A DNA stretch of 64,000 nucleotides, from assembly GCF_039926425.1 (NCBI RefSeq), contig NZ_JBDSWZ010000079.1, positions 10,745 to 74,744 of the forward strand. Direction: 5' to 3'. The stretch is from Dokdonella_A sp039926425 (GTDB lineage Bacteria > Pseudomonadota > Gammaproteobacteria > Xanthomonadales > Rhodanobacteraceae). The stretch's first letter is position 1, and each line of letters begins with the position of its first letter. The notes under the pieces were generated by a model. It made no database searches. It had not been told where the DNA came from and worked only from the letters and a program-made list of their open reading frames with translations. Shown here piece after piece: positions 42,732-52,335 of the stretch. The translations under genes were made by a program, and so were the position numbers.

Positions 42732-44582
42732 CTACTTCTTCTTCGGAATGTAAAGATCCGTGATCGTCCCTTCGTAAATCTCCGCCGCCATCCCGACCGA
42801 TTCGCTCAATGTCGGATGCGGATGGATCGTGAGTCCGATGTCCGCCGCCTCGCAGCCCATTTCGATCGCCAGCGCGACTTCTGAAATGAGATCGCCGGCG
42901 TTCGGAGCGACGATGCCGCCACCGATCACGCGGTGTGTCTCCTCGTCGAACAGCAGTTTGGTGAAGCCTTCGGTACGTCCGATGCCGACCGCGCGACCTG
43001 ATGCGGCGTGTGGGAACTTGCCAACGCCGTACTTGATTCCCTGCTTCTTCGCTTCGGTTTCGGTGACGCCGACCCACGCGATTTCCGGATCGGTGTAGGC
43101 CACACTCGGCACCACGCGCGCGACAAATTCGCTCTTCTGCCCAGCGCACACTTCCGCCGCGACCTTTCCTTCGTGCGTCGCCTTGTGCGCAAGCATTGGC
43201 TGACCGACGAGGTCGCCGATCGCGAAGATGTGCGGCACGTTGGTGCGCATCTGCGTGTCGACCGGAATGAACCCGCGATCGGTCACCGCGACGCCCGCTT
43301 TGTCCGCGCCGATGTTGCCTCCGTTCGCGGAACGCCCGATGGCGACCAGTACGCGATCATAAAGTTGCGGCTCGGGTGCCTTGTCCCCTTCAAAGATTGC
43401 CCTCAGGCCTTTTTTCTCGGCGTCGATCTTCGTGACCTTCACCTTGAGATGGATGCCGGCGTAGCGTTTGGCGAGGCGCTGCTGCAACGGGCGCACGAGA
43501 TCCGGATCCGCGCCGGGCATCAGCTGGTCCATCAGTTCGACGACAGTGACTTCGCTGCCGAGCCCTTCGTACACGCAGGCCATTTCAAGACCGATGATGC
43601 CGCCGCCGACGACCAGCAGTCGTTTCGGAATGTCGGTGAGCATCAGTGCGTCGGTCGAATCCATCATGCGCGGGTCGTCCCACGGGAATCCGGGCAGTTT
43701 CACAGCCTGCGAGCCGGCCGCGATGATCGCATGTTCGAATCGCACGAGCGTCGTGCCGCCCTCGACGGTCACTTCGATCTCGTTCGGCGAGAGAAACGTT
43801 CCCGTGCCTTGCACGATCGTGACCTTGCGCTGCTTCGCCATGCCGGCGAGTCCGCCGACCATCTGCGCGACGACCTTGTCCTTGTTCGCGCGCAGCTTGT
43901 CGAGATCGATTTTCGGCGTGCCGAAGGTGATGCCGATCTCCGACGCGTGCGCCGCCTCGTCGATCACGCGCGCCGCGTGCAACAAGGCCTTCGACGGGAT
44001 GCATCCGACGTTGAGACACACCCCACCCAGCGCGGCGTAGCGTTCGATCAACACCGTCGTCTGGCCAAGATCGGCCGCACGGAATGCGGCGGTGTAACCG
44101 CCCGGACCCGAACCGAGCACGACGACCTGGCATTCGATGTCCGCCTTGCGGCCGGACGACACGGCAGCGTTCGACGTTCGCGCCGCGGATTTTTCGTCGA
44201 CTCCCTCGCCAGCGGCGGACGCCGCGGAAACGGGTGCATGAGGCGCGCTCTTTTCTTCGGGCGGACTCGTCAATGCAGAAGCGCCCCCTTCCGCGTTCGG
44301 TACCTTCCCCCGCTCCGTAGTGGAAGGAACGTCGCTGGTGGCATGCGTCTCGATCACCACCACAACGGCGCCTTCGGCCACTTCGTCGTTGAGCTTGACG
44401 CGGATTTCCTTCACCACGCCGGCAACGCTCGCCGGCACCTCCATCGTTGCCTTGTCCGATTCGAGTGTGACGAGCCCTTGGTCCTTGGCGACGGTGTCAC
44501 CAACCTTCACCAGAATTTCGATGACCGGGACGCCGGTGAAATTGCCGATATCGGGGACTTTGACTTCGATCGTGTTGCTCAT
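42732..44582 (-). CDS. lpdA: Dihydrolipoyl dehydrogenase with N-terminal lipoyl domain (E3)
   Basis: E3 of the pyruvate dehydrogenase complex, 616 aa. A lipoyl domain (residues 1-80, lipoyl Lys44 in LESDKATMEVP) and an Ala/Pro/Ser linker precede the flavoprotein. The FAD motif is VVLGSGPGGYTAAFRAADLG, the redox disulfide is in GGVCLNVGCIPSK, the NAD motif is VVGGGIIGLEMACVYEGLGSEV, and the C-terminal catalytic His-Pro is in TIHPHPTLSE. The lipoyl domain closely resembles that of AceF nearby. The start at 44582 is supported by that domain; the frame to 44819 lies over mscS. Confidence 0.96.
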   Translation of the reverse strand: MSNTIEVKVPDIGNFTGVPVIEILVKVGDTVAKDQGLVTLESDKATMEVPASVAGVVKEIRVKLNDEVAEGAVVVVIETHATSDVPSTTERGKVPNAEGGASALTSPPEEKSAPHAPVSAASAAGEGVDEKSAARTSNAAVSSGRKADIECQVVVLGSGPGGYTAAFRAADLGQTTVLIERYAALGGVCLNVGCIPSKALLHAARVIDEAAHASEIGITFGTPKIDLDKLRANKDKVVAQMVGGLAGMAKQRKVTIVQGTGTFLSPNEIEVTVEGGTTLVRFEHAIIAAGSQAVKLPGFPWDDPRMMDSTDALMLTDIPKRLLVVGGGIIGLEMACVYEGLGSEVTVVELMDQLMPGADPDLVRPLQQRLAKRYAGIHLKVKVTKIDAEKKGLRAIFEGDKAPEPQLYDRVLVAIGRSANGGNIGADKAGVAVTDRGFIPVDTQMRTNVPHIFAIGDLVGQPMLAHKATHEGKVAAEVCAGQKSEFVARVVPSVAYTDPEIAWVGVTETEAKKQGIKYGVGKFPHAASGRAVGIGRTEGFTKLLFDEETHRVIGGGIVAPNAGDLISEVALAIEMGCEAADIGLTIHPHPTLSESVGMAAEIYEGTITDLYIPKKK

Positions 44583-44610
44583 GTTGTATTCCTTGAAAGT
44601 CCGGTCGGTA

Positions 44611-45714
44611 CTAGCGGCGTTGGTCCGCATCCGTTCGTGGGGCCACCGTGCGCTGATTTTCCGCGATGTCGCGATCGACGTCGTGCGCAGCATCGTTTTC
44701 GCCGAGCGCGGCGCGCTCGTGCGCAGACAACGGGTCGTCCGCGCCTTGCCCCGCCTGTTGCGCGGCATCGCGGCCCTGGGCGCCGGAAAGTCCGAACCAG
44801 CTGCGCACGTGCAGGTCACGCTGCGGATATGGAATTTCGATACCGTGCCGGCGAAGCGCGCTTTCGAGCGCCCAGTTGTAAGCAGCCGTCACCGAGCCCG
44901 GGCGTCGGGTGGCCTCGGCGGTCAGCCACACGACGAGTGCAAACTCCAGCGCCGAGTCACCGAACCTGGTCAGCCAGACCTGCGGGCGACGATCGCCTTC
45001 CTGAGTCAACGTGAAAGGCACTTCGACCGCCGCCTCGAGCGCCGCCTTCTTGACGCGTTCCTTGTCGCTTCCATAGGCAACTCCAAACGGAATTTTCAGC
45101 CGGCGCGAGACATCGCGCAGCGTCCAGTTCACCACCCGCCCGTTCACGAACTCGGAATTCGGCACGAGGATGTCGATGTTGTCGTTGGTGGTGATGCGCG
45201 TCGCGCGGATGTGGATGTCGTGCACCGTGCCGTGCACGCCGGATGCGAGTTCGACGAAATCGCCGACCTGCAGCGTCCGCTCGAACAACAGGATCAAGCC
45301 GGACACGAAATTGTTGAAAATCGCTTGCAGGCCGAATCCAAGACCGACGCCGAGCGCGCCGGCGAACACCGCAAATCGAGCCACCGGAATGCCGGCAACG
45401 CTCAGCGCGAAGATGCCGCCGATCGCCAGCAGCAGGTAATGCATCATGCGCGACAGCGTGTACAACGTCGCACGATTGGCACTCGCGTGGCTGCGCCCAT
45501 AGCGATCGAGTGCTCGCTGCCCGACGCGGGAAACCAGCACGGTCAGCAGCACGATGAGCGCAGCGCCGACGAGAGCGCCGACCGTGATCTCGAGACCGGC
45601 CACGTGGATCAGCTTGAAATCGAGTATCGCGTTGCCGCTGTCGAGAACGTCGTTCCACCCGCGCACGGCATCGTCGCGGGCTTTCTCGATCTTGCTGGTG
45701 CCGTCGGCGGCCAT
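44611..45714 (-). CDS. MscS-type mechanosensitive channel
   Basis: Protein of 367 aa. A first membrane segment (ITVGALVGAALIVLLTVLVS) and a second (MMHYLLLAIGGIFALSVAGI) precede the pore helix ARFAVFAGALGVGLGFGLQAIFNNFVSGLILLFE. The beta domain follows with VGDFVEL and TRITTNDNIDILVPNSEFV. MscS proteins release solutes on osmotic downshock. It lies 12 bases after aceF and 28 bases before lpdA, an odd place for a channel gene. The C-terminal 50 residues are hydrophilic and variable. Confidence 0.92.
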   Translation of the reverse strand: MAADGTSKIEKARDDAVRGWNDVLDSGNAILDFKLIHVAGLEITVGALVGAALIVLLTVLVSRVGQRALDRYGRSHASANRATLYTLSRMMHYLLLAIGGIFALSVAGIPVARFAVFAGALGVGLGFGLQAIFNNFVSGLILLFERTLQVGDFVELASGVHGTVHDIHIRATRITTNDNIDILVPNSEFVNGRVVNWTLRDVSRRLKIPFGVAYGSDKERVKKAALEAAVEVPFTLTQEGDRRPQVWLTRFGDSALEFALVVWLTAEATRRPGSVTAAYNWALESALRRHGIEIPYPQRDLHVRSWFGLSGAQGRDAAQQAGQGADDPLSAHERAALGENDAAHDVDRDIAENQRTVAPRTDADQRR

Positions 45715-45726
45715 CGTGTACGTCGG

Positions 45727-47112
45727 TTAGAGCAGCACGCGCCGCATGTCCGCCAGTACCTGCGCCAGATACGCCGTGAACCGTGCTGCGGAGGCACCGT
45801 CGATCACGCGATGGTCATAGCTCAGCGACAGCGGCAGGATCAAGCGTGGCGTGAACGCGTCGCCATTCCAGACCGGCTTCATCGCGGATTTGGATACGCC
45901 GAGGATCGCGACTTCGGGTGCGTTGACGATCGGCGTGAATGCGGTGCCGCCGATACCGCCGAGGCTGGAAATCGAGAAGCATCCGCCCGACATGTCGGCG
46001 GGCCCGAGCTTGCCGTCGCGCGCCTTCTTCGCGAGATCACCGCTTTCCTGCGCGATCTCGATCACGCCCTTTTTGTCCGCATCGCGCAGCACCGGAACCA
46101 CGAGGCCGTTCGGCGTGTCCGCGGCGAAGCCGACGTGGAAATACTTCTTCAGGATCAGGTTGTCGCCGGTCGTGTCGAGCGACGCATTGAAGTCCGGATA
46201 TTTCTTCAAAGCCGCGACGACGGCCTTGATCAGGAACGCGAGCATCGTCAGCTTGATGCCCGCCTTTTCGTTTTCCTTGTTCAACGCGACACGCAATTGC
46301 TCCAACTCGGTCACGTCGGCATCGTCATGCTGCGTGACGTGCGGAATCATCACCCAGTTGCGCGCGAGATTGGCGCCGGCGATCTTTTTGATCTTCGACA
46401 GGGGCTTGCTTTCCACCGCACCGAACTTGGCAAAATCGATGGTCGGCCACGGCAGCAGATTGAGCCCGCCACCGACCGCGCCGCCACTCGGCGCGCGCGA
46501 CGCACCACCGCCGGTGAGTGCCGCCTTCACGAAATTGCGCACGTCCTGTTTCGAGATGCGGCTCTTGCGCTCGGTGCCGACGACTTTTGCGAGATCCGCG
46601 CCAAGTTCACGTGCGAACAAGCGGACTGCCGGACTCGCATACGGCACCTGGTCGGGCATGACCGTACTGGCATCGAACGGCACCGGCGGCGAACGTGGAC
46701 CGGCCGCCTCCGGGTCGACACCCGACCGGTCGTCGACGGACGGCGCGGATGTCGGAGCCGCGGGCGGCGGTTCCGACCTGGACGGCGACGTGGCGGCAGC
46801 CGGTTGCGCAGCGGGCGCGGGGGGTGGCGACGAGGTGGGCGGCGCTGCGGGCGCCGACTTCGACGGGGAGGCATCGGCGGCTTCGATCAATGCCACGACG
46901 AAGCCTTCGCCGATTTCGTCGCCGACCTTCACCTTCACTTCCTTCACCACGCCATCGAACGGCGCCGGCACTTCCATCGTCGCCTTGTCCGATTCCAGCG
47001 TGACCAGACCCTGGTCGCGCGTCACCGTGTCGCCGACCTTGACCAGGACTTCGATGACGGGAACGTTCGGGTAGTTGCCGATGTCCGGCACCTTCGCTTC
47101 CTGTACGGCCAT
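45727..47112 (-). CDS. aceF: Dihydrolipoyllysine acetyltransferase (E2)
   Basis: E2 core of the pyruvate dehydrogenase complex, 461 aa. It has one lipoyl domain (residues 1-75, Lys43 in LESDKATMEVP) and a long Ala/Pro/Ser linker. A peripheral-subunit-binding domain follows (YASPAVRLFARELGADLAKVVGTERKSRISKQDV). The catalytic domain ends with SLSYDHRVIDGASAARF, carrying the active-site His. The E1 gene aceE is not adjacent in the window. Confidence 0.96.
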   Translation of the reverse strand: MAVQEAKVPDIGNYPNVPVIEVLVKVGDTVTRDQGLVTLESDKATMEVPAPFDGVVKEVKVKVGDEIGEGFVVALIEAADASPSKSAPAAPPTSSPPPAPAAQPAAATSPSRSEPPPAAPTSAPSVDDRSGVDPEAAGPRSPPVPFDASTVMPDQVPYASPAVRLFARELGADLAKVVGTERKSRISKQDVRNFVKAALTGGGASRAPSGGAVGGGLNLLPWPTIDFAKFGAVESKPLSKIKKIAGANLARNWVMIPHVTQHDDADVTELEQLRVALNKENEKAGIKLTMLAFLIKAVVAALKKYPDFNASLDTTGDNLILKKYFHVGFAADTPNGLVVPVLRDADKKGVIEIAQESGDLAKKARDGKLGPADMSGGCFSISSLGGIGGTAFTPIVNAPEVAILGVSKSAMKPVWNGDAFTPRLILPLSLSYDHRVIDGASAARFTAYLAQVLADMRRVLL

Positions 47113-47322
47113 GCTTGCTCCGGGATCGTGATGCGGGTTGGCGAGTTTCGCCGATTTGCAGGGGCCGCGTCATGCTGCGAACCGCGATTCGGGCCCGTGC
47201 GACGCGGATGGCTCCGTCCATCGCGCGCCATCCGGCGCTCGCACGGGCTGCGGTGACCTCGCTATGCTCGCCGCTGAGCAAACGCGTGGCGATTCGCTGC
47301 GTCCGCCTGCACGGAGAATTCG

Positions 47323-47955
47323 ATGTACATCCTGTACTACTCGCCTGGAACTGCCAGCATGGCGGTGCATCAGGCACTGCTCGAAATCGGCGCGCCGCAC
47401 GCGCTCCGCAAACTCGATCTCGACTCGAACGAACACAAAAGCGCCGACTACCTGCAACTGAATCCGAACGGCACGGTGCCAACGCTGGTCGTCGACGGAA
47501 AACCGGTCTACGAATGCGCCGCGCTGCTGCTGCTGCTCGCAGAACGCCACCCGGAAGCAGCGCTTGCGCCAGCCCCGGGATCTTCAGGGCGGCCGGCCTA
47601 CCTGCAGTGGATGCTGCATCTGGCGAACACGCTGCAACCGGCTTTCCGACAGTGGTTTTACGCACGGGACTTCGCGCCCGCCGAGCACGAACACGACTCC
47701 AAGGAATTCGCCCGCCGCCGCATTGAAGCCGTGTGGGCGAGGCTCGACGCGCATCTCGCGGTGAATGGACCGTGGATGCTGGGTGGCGACTTCAGCATGG
47801 TCGACTTGTACGCCACGATGCTGATGCGCTGGTCACGCAACATGCCGCGCAGCGCGATCGAATGGCCCGCACTCGCCGCGCTCGCGCAGCGCGTCAAGGC
47901 CCGGCCCAGCTGGACGACGCTGTATCGGATCGAAGGGTTGACCGAGTGGACCTGA
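47323..47955 (+). CDS. Glutathione S-transferase-like protein
   Basis: Protein of 210 aa with the GST thioredoxin-fold N-terminus (MYILYYSPGTASMAVHQALLEIGAP). The cis-Pro/Glu region is NPNGTVPTLVVDGKPVYECAALLLLLAERHP, and the C-terminus is all-helical with LGGDFSMVDLYATMLMRW. Ser7 is a plausible catalytic residue. Substrate unknown. It is divergent from aceF. Confidence 0.88.
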   Translation: MYILYYSPGTASMAVHQALLEIGAPHALRKLDLDSNEHKSADYLQLNPNGTVPTLVVDGKPVYECAALLLLLAERHPEAALAPAPGSSGRPAYLQWMLHLANTLQPAFRQWFYARDFAPAEHEHDSKEFARRRIEAVWARLDAHLAVNGPWMLGGDFSMVDLYATMLMRWSRNMPRSAIEWPALAALAQRVKARPSWTTLYRIEGLTEWT

Positions 47956-48044
47956 CGACGTCGCAGTGAGGGCGGGCGGCGCAGCGCGCAGCCCGCCGCG
48001 GTGCCGCGCATCGGCTTGAAACGTATCGCGCGGGGTGCCGCCTG

Positions 48045-48950
48045 CTACTCCGCTTCCGCCGTACACACGCGATTGCGTCCGCCCTGTTTGGCACGGTAAA
48101 GCTGCGCGTCTGCGGCAGCGAGCAGATCACCGAGGATTTTCATCCCGTCACGCCACACCGCCACCCCGATACTCGCGGTGACGTGCTCCAACTCGACCTC
48201 GTCTCCCAGCTCGAGCGCCGCGATGCCTTCGCACAGATGTTGCGCGTAGGCCGTGGCTTGCACGAGATCGTGCTCGGGCAACACGGCGGCGAATTCCTCG
48301 CCGCCGATGCGCGCGACGACGAATTCCTCGCGCGTGTTGATCTTGAGCACCGCCGCCACGCGTTTGAGCACCACGTCGCCGGCAGGATGGCCGTAGCGGT
48401 CGTTGATCGACTTGAAATGGTCGAGGTCGAGGATCAGCAGCGCAAGAGAACGTTCGTGCCGCGCCGTCCGCGCGAGTTCCCGTTCGAGCAATTCGAGGAA
48501 ATGGCGGCGGTTCGACAACCCGGTGAGAGGGTCGATCGTCGCCAGCTGGTAGATCTCCTCGTGGTAGCGCGCCTCGACCGACGACCGCTCCATGAACTTC
48601 AACACGCAATTGCCGATCGTCACATGGTCGCCGTCCTTCAATTCGGCTTCGATGATCGGCTGGTCGTTGAGCAGGGTCTTGTTGGTCGAATCGAGATCCT
48701 GGACGCGATACCCTGAAGGTCCGCGCCAGATCTTCGAATGCTGGCGCGAGATGCTGCGCTCCATCACCTGGAAGTCGCAGTCCGGTGCGCGGCCAATGAT
48801 CAGCGGAGCTTCGCCGATGTCGATCCGCTGTCCCAGCCGCTGTCCCTGCAGCACGACGAGGCATGCCGACGTCGACGCGTCGCGCGCGTCCTGACCTCGC
48901 GAAACGCGCAGGGTGCGCCGCTGCGTGGTATCGCGGTCGGCTGGATTCAT
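48045..48950 (-). CDS. FHA-GGDEF diguanylate cyclase
   Basis: Protein of 301 aa. The N-terminal FHA domain (about 40-115) has APLIIGRAPDCDFQVMERSISRQHSKIW and DLDSTNKTLLND, the conserved Arg/Ser/His phosphothreonine pocket. The C-terminal GGDEF domain (about 140-295) has ATIDPLTGLSNRRHFLELLERE and an active-site GGEEF. The diguanylate cyclase should be active and gated by binding to a phosphothreonine partner. It is divergent from the Ser/Thr kinase gene at 49139, an obvious candidate partner. The start at 48950 has GGAACG upstream. Confidence 0.9.
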   Translation of the reverse strand: MNPADRDTTQRRTLRVSRGQDARDASTSACLVVLQGQRLGQRIDIGEAPLIIGRAPDCDFQVMERSISRQHSKIWRGPSGYRVQDLDSTNKTLLNDQPIIEAELKDGDHVTIGNCVLKFMERSSVEARYHEEIYQLATIDPLTGLSNRRHFLELLERELARTARHERSLALLILDLDHFKSINDRYGHPAGDVVLKRVAAVLKINTREEFVVARIGGEEFAAVLPEHDLVQATAYAQHLCEGIAALELGDEVELEHVTASIGVAVWRDGMKILGDLLAAADAQLYRAKQGGRNRVCTAEAE

Positions 48951-49138
48951 TCGTTCCGGATGGATGAGCTCGGGCGGGACGATTCTACCAATCCCGGAGG
49001 ATGACGCGCGCGACAATCGCCGCGTTGTTCAGTCATGCACGCGAAGCGCTCGCCGACCTTCTGTATATTGCGCCTGCGCGGGTGACCGGCGGGCGCGCAG
49101 TCCGCCGATCGTCATTGGCGGAACAGGAGTCCGTGGAC

Positions 49139-51565
49139 ATGCATCGACCCGATTCGCCCGCAGACGACGCGACCGAAGCGCAGATCCCTCTCAGTGTTGC
49201 CGACGCCGGCACCGAACTTCCGGCCGGCGCCGTGCTCGGCGTCTACGTGATCCGCCGCGTGCTCGGCGAGGGCGGCATGGGACGTGTCTACCTCGCCGAA
49301 CAAACCCGCCCCGTGCGCCGCGATGTCGCGCTGAAACTGATCCGCGAGCAGGTGGCGAGCCCCCTGGCACGCGCCTATTTCGATGTCGAGCGCCAGGCGC
49401 TCGCGCAGATGCAGCATCCCGCGATCGCCCAGGTGTTCGATGCGGGAACCACGGAGCAGGGCCATCCGTACCTTGCGATGGAAGTGGTCGAAGGCCGCCC
49501 GATCACCCAGTTCTGCCGCGAGGAAAAGCTCACGCGCGACGAGCGACTCGCGCTGTTCACGCGCGTCTGCAACGGCGTTCAGCACGCACACCAGAAAGGC
49601 GTGATCCATCGCGACCTGAAACCGGCCAACGTGCTGGTACGCCGTGTCGATCGGCAACCGCTTCCGAAAATCATCGACTTCGGCATCGCGATCGGCGGCA
49701 GCGTTTCCGCCGACGGCGCCACCGTCTCGGCCACCGGTGCCGACCGCGCCGGTACCGAGATCTACATGAGCCCCGAACAGGCCGGGCGACGGCATCGGGA
49801 CATCGACACGCGCAGCGATGTCTACGCGCTCGGCGTGATGCTGTGCGAGGTGCTGACCGATTCCGACGCGCGCGCGCTGACCGCACACGCCCATCGCTCG
49901 GCGCGAGCGCCACACGAAACCTTGCTCACCGCCCTCGCGAGCGATGCGGACATTGGCGAAACGAGTCCGAATGCACTTGCGCTGATCGCCGCGGCGCACC
50001 GCTTGCCGGCGGAACTGAGGGCCATCCTGCGCAAGGCGCTGGCGGCGGATCGTGCTGCGAGGTACGACTCCGCCGCCGCGCTCGCCGATGACCTGCAACG
50101 CCTGCGCGAACGACGTCCGGTCAAGGCGATGCCGCAAACGCGCGCGTATCTCGTTCGCACGTTCGGCGCACGCCATCGCCTTGGCCTTGCTGCTGCAGGC
50201 ATGGTCGGCGCGGCGCTGGTCGTTGGCGCTGCACTGGCACTGCACGGGCTGTCTCGGGCGCGCCAGTCTGCGGACATCGCGCGCAGCGAGGCGGCGAAGT
50301 CCGAACGTGTCGCCGGGTTCGTGCGCAGCATGCTGGCGGGCATCGATCCGGATCGGGCGCGTGGCATGGACAATCGGTTGATGCGGACGATCCTCGATTC
50401 CGCTGCAGAACGAGCCGGGCGCGAGCTCGCTCGGCAACCGGATGTCCGGGCCGACATTGATCGGACGATTGCCGACAGCTATGCATCACTGGGCGAATTC
50501 GCTCTTGCCGATGCCCACTATGCGGCAGCGCTGTCGAGCGCGAGCGCCGCGCTGCTTTCGGGAGGGCTCGTCGGAGAAATCACGAGCGCACGAGCCCTCG
50601 CCCTCAACGGAGCAGGCCATACGAAGGAAGCGCTCGCGATGGCGGAGGAATCGCTGGGGCAGGTTTCAGTATTGCCGACCGACCATCGCGTACGACTCGC
50701 AGTCGAGAATCATCTTGCAGCGCTCGAACGTGACTCCGGCAAGATCGAACCCGCACGCGCGCGTTTCGAGCATGTGCTGGCAGCACAGCGAGACGCATTC
50801 GGCGATGACGATCCGGATACGCTCGACAGCGTTCAGGGGCTGGGGATCACCGAGTTCATCGCCGGCCGCTTCGACGTCGCACGGACCCTCCTGCAGGCGC
50901 TGGTCGACAAGTACCGCCAGCTGTATGGCGCCGAAGACATCAAGACCATCGGCGTTCTGGTGACGCTCGGCGTGTTGTCGAATGAGCAGGAGCGCTATGC
51001 CGATGCCGAAGCACTTCTCAAGCCGCTGCTGCCGCTGGTCGAGAAAGTCTATGGTCCGGACCATCCGCGCACACTCGTGGTGGTGATGAATCTCGGCAGC
51101 GCGCTGCGCTACGCCAACCACTACGACGAAGCGCGCCCGCTGTATCTGCGTGCGCTGGAACTTGCGCGCAAGCTGTATGGCCCCGATGCGCCGCGCACGT
51201 TGATGGCCGAAGGCAACCTCGCCGCGATGCTCGGCGATGCCGGTGATCTGGTGGAGGCCGAGCAGCACGCGCGTTTCGTCGTCGACCACGCCGACCAGGC
51301 GTTCGGCGACAATCCCTATCGCGCGGCGATGTTTCGCGGTCTCGCCAAGATCCTCATCCTGCAACACCGTTACGCCGACGCCGAGAAGCAGCTCGACCGC
51401 GCGTGGGCCGTCTTCACCGCCGCGCCAGGCTACGGCGCCGAGCATCCGCGCAGTCAGGAAGTCGTCGACAGTTACATTGACCTCTACAAGGCTTGGGGGA
51501 AGCCCGATCGTGAGGCGGAATGGCGCTCACGGAAATTGCCTGTGCCCGGTCTGGCTGTGAAGTAG
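49139..51565 (+). CDS. Ser/Thr protein kinase with C-terminal TPR domain
   Basis: Hanks-type kinase of 808 aa. The Gly loop is LGEGGMGRVY (42-51), the ATP Lys is Lys66 (VALKLI), and the catalytic loop is HRDLKPANV with Asp159. DFG Asp180 and YMSPEQA in the activation region follow. One transmembrane helix (about 345-370, GLAAAGMVGAALVVGAALALHG) leads to an extracytoplasmic region of tetratricopeptide repeats with the ALxLARKLYGPDxPRTL pattern. This kinase-TM-TPR layout is common in Xanthomonadales. AGGAG lies nine bases before the ATG at 49139; an in-frame ATG at 49001 has a poor ribosome site. Confidence 0.92.
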   Translation: MHRPDSPADDATEAQIPLSVADAGTELPAGAVLGVYVIRRVLGEGGMGRVYLAEQTRPVRRDVALKLIREQVASPLARAYFDVERQALAQMQHPAIAQVFDAGTTEQGHPYLAMEVVEGRPITQFCREEKLTRDERLALFTRVCNGVQHAHQKGVIHRDLKPANVLVRRVDRQPLPKIIDFGIAIGGSVSADGATVSATGADRAGTEIYMSPEQAGRRHRDIDTRSDVYALGVMLCEVLTDSDARALTAHAHRSARAPHETLLTALASDADIGETSPNALALIAAAHRLPAELRAILRKALAADRAARYDSAAALADDLQRLRERRPVKAMPQTRAYLVRTFGARHRLGLAAAGMVGAALVVGAALALHGLSRARQSADIARSEAAKSERVAGFVRSMLAGIDPDRARGMDNRLMRTILDSAAERAGRELARQPDVRADIDRTIADSYASLGEFALADAHYAAALSSASAALLSGGLVGEITSARALALNGAGHTKEALAMAEESLGQVSVLPTDHRVRLAVENHLAALERDSGKIEPARARFEHVLAAQRDAFGDDDPDTLDSVQGLGITEFIAGRFDVARTLLQALVDKYRQLYGAEDIKTIGVLVTLGVLSNEQERYADAEALLKPLLPLVEKVYGPDHPRTLVVVMNLGSALRYANHYDEARPLYLRALELARKLYGPDAPRTLMAEGNLAAMLGDAGDLVEAEQHARFVVDHADQAFGDNPYRAAMFRGLAKILILQHRYADAEKQLDRAWAVFTAAPGYGAEHPRSQEVVDSYIDLYKAWGKPDREAEWRSRKLPVPGLAVK

Positions 51566-51672
51566 CGCGCGACCGAGGTCAGCGTTGTCGCGGGTTGATC
51601 GGCGGCGTGCGCGGCCCTTCGATCGGCCAGATGCGGATATCAGGGTGCATCCGGCGAGCCAGGACCTTCAAA

Positions 51673-52245
51673 TCAGAACGTTCGCACGCGCCGAGGCTTC
51701 AGCAGCACCGCCATTCCGATTCCCGCCAGCAACCAACCGCCGACCTGGTCGGCGAGATCGCCGATCGCGAACGACGACGAAAAACCGTACCACGTCCATT
51801 GCGACACGGAGATCGACAGCCACGCGGCGATGCCGATGGAGGCCATCGACGACACCCGACGTGCGAAACCGCCCGGCAGCTGGACCAGCAGCAGCGCGCC
51901 GAACAATGCGGCCAGCACGTTCGAGACAAACTCGGTCACGAGCTGACGCGGAGACATCGCCTCGCCACCGTTCGGCTTGAAGATCAACACGCCTGATGGA
52001 CCCGCAGCAATCTGCTGCCGGTAGGCCTTTTGCTGCTCCGCTGTCGCTTTTCCGCTCATGTCCGTCCAGGGGAAAACATACATTCCCTCCGCCGGCAGAT
52101 CGCTGCCCAGTGTCTTGAGCATGGCCTCTTCGTTCGGCAACGGCTTGAGTGCCTCGCGTTCGAACGGCAACACGAGGTGCGAAGCGGCACCCCAGACGAA
52201 CATCAACAGTCCGCCGAAGATCGCGGCGAAAACAATACGCACCAT
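51673..52245 (-). CDS. Hypothetical membrane protein
   Basis: Protein of 190 aa with an N-terminal helix (IVFAAIFGGLLMFVWGAASHLVL), a periplasmic loop with Trp and Pro (MYVFPWTDMSG), and two or three more helices (NVLAALFGALLLVQL, SIGIAAWLSISVSQWTWYGF, WLLAGIGMAVLL). The C-terminus is basic. The family was not recognised. It lies 90 bases upstream of the M48 protease gene on the same strand. Confidence 0.65.
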   Translation of the reverse strand: MVRIVFAAIFGGLLMFVWGAASHLVLPFEREALKPLPNEEAMLKTLGSDLPAEGMYVFPWTDMSGKATAEQQKAYRQQIAAGPSGVLIFKPNGGEAMSPRQLVTEFVSNVLAALFGALLLVQLPGGFARRVSSMASIGIAAWLSISVSQWTWYGFSSSFAIGDLADQVGGWLLAGIGMAVLLKPRRVRTF

Positions 52246-52335
52246 GGCGTGGACTCCGATATCGGACTCGCGGGCCCGACGACGCGCGCATCATACCCGC
52301 CAGCGACTCGTCGCCACGCTCCTGCGGGACACCCG

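Noticed and set aside
43008..47256. Plus-strand frames of 668 and 978 codons
   Set aside because: Antisense shadows of lpdA, mscS and aceF; composition is Arg/His rich.
47971..47999. GC-rich stem (GGCGGGC/GCCCGCC) between the convergent GST and FHA-GGDEF genes
   Set aside because: Only seven pairs with a 13-base loop and no T-run; expected by chance at this GC content.
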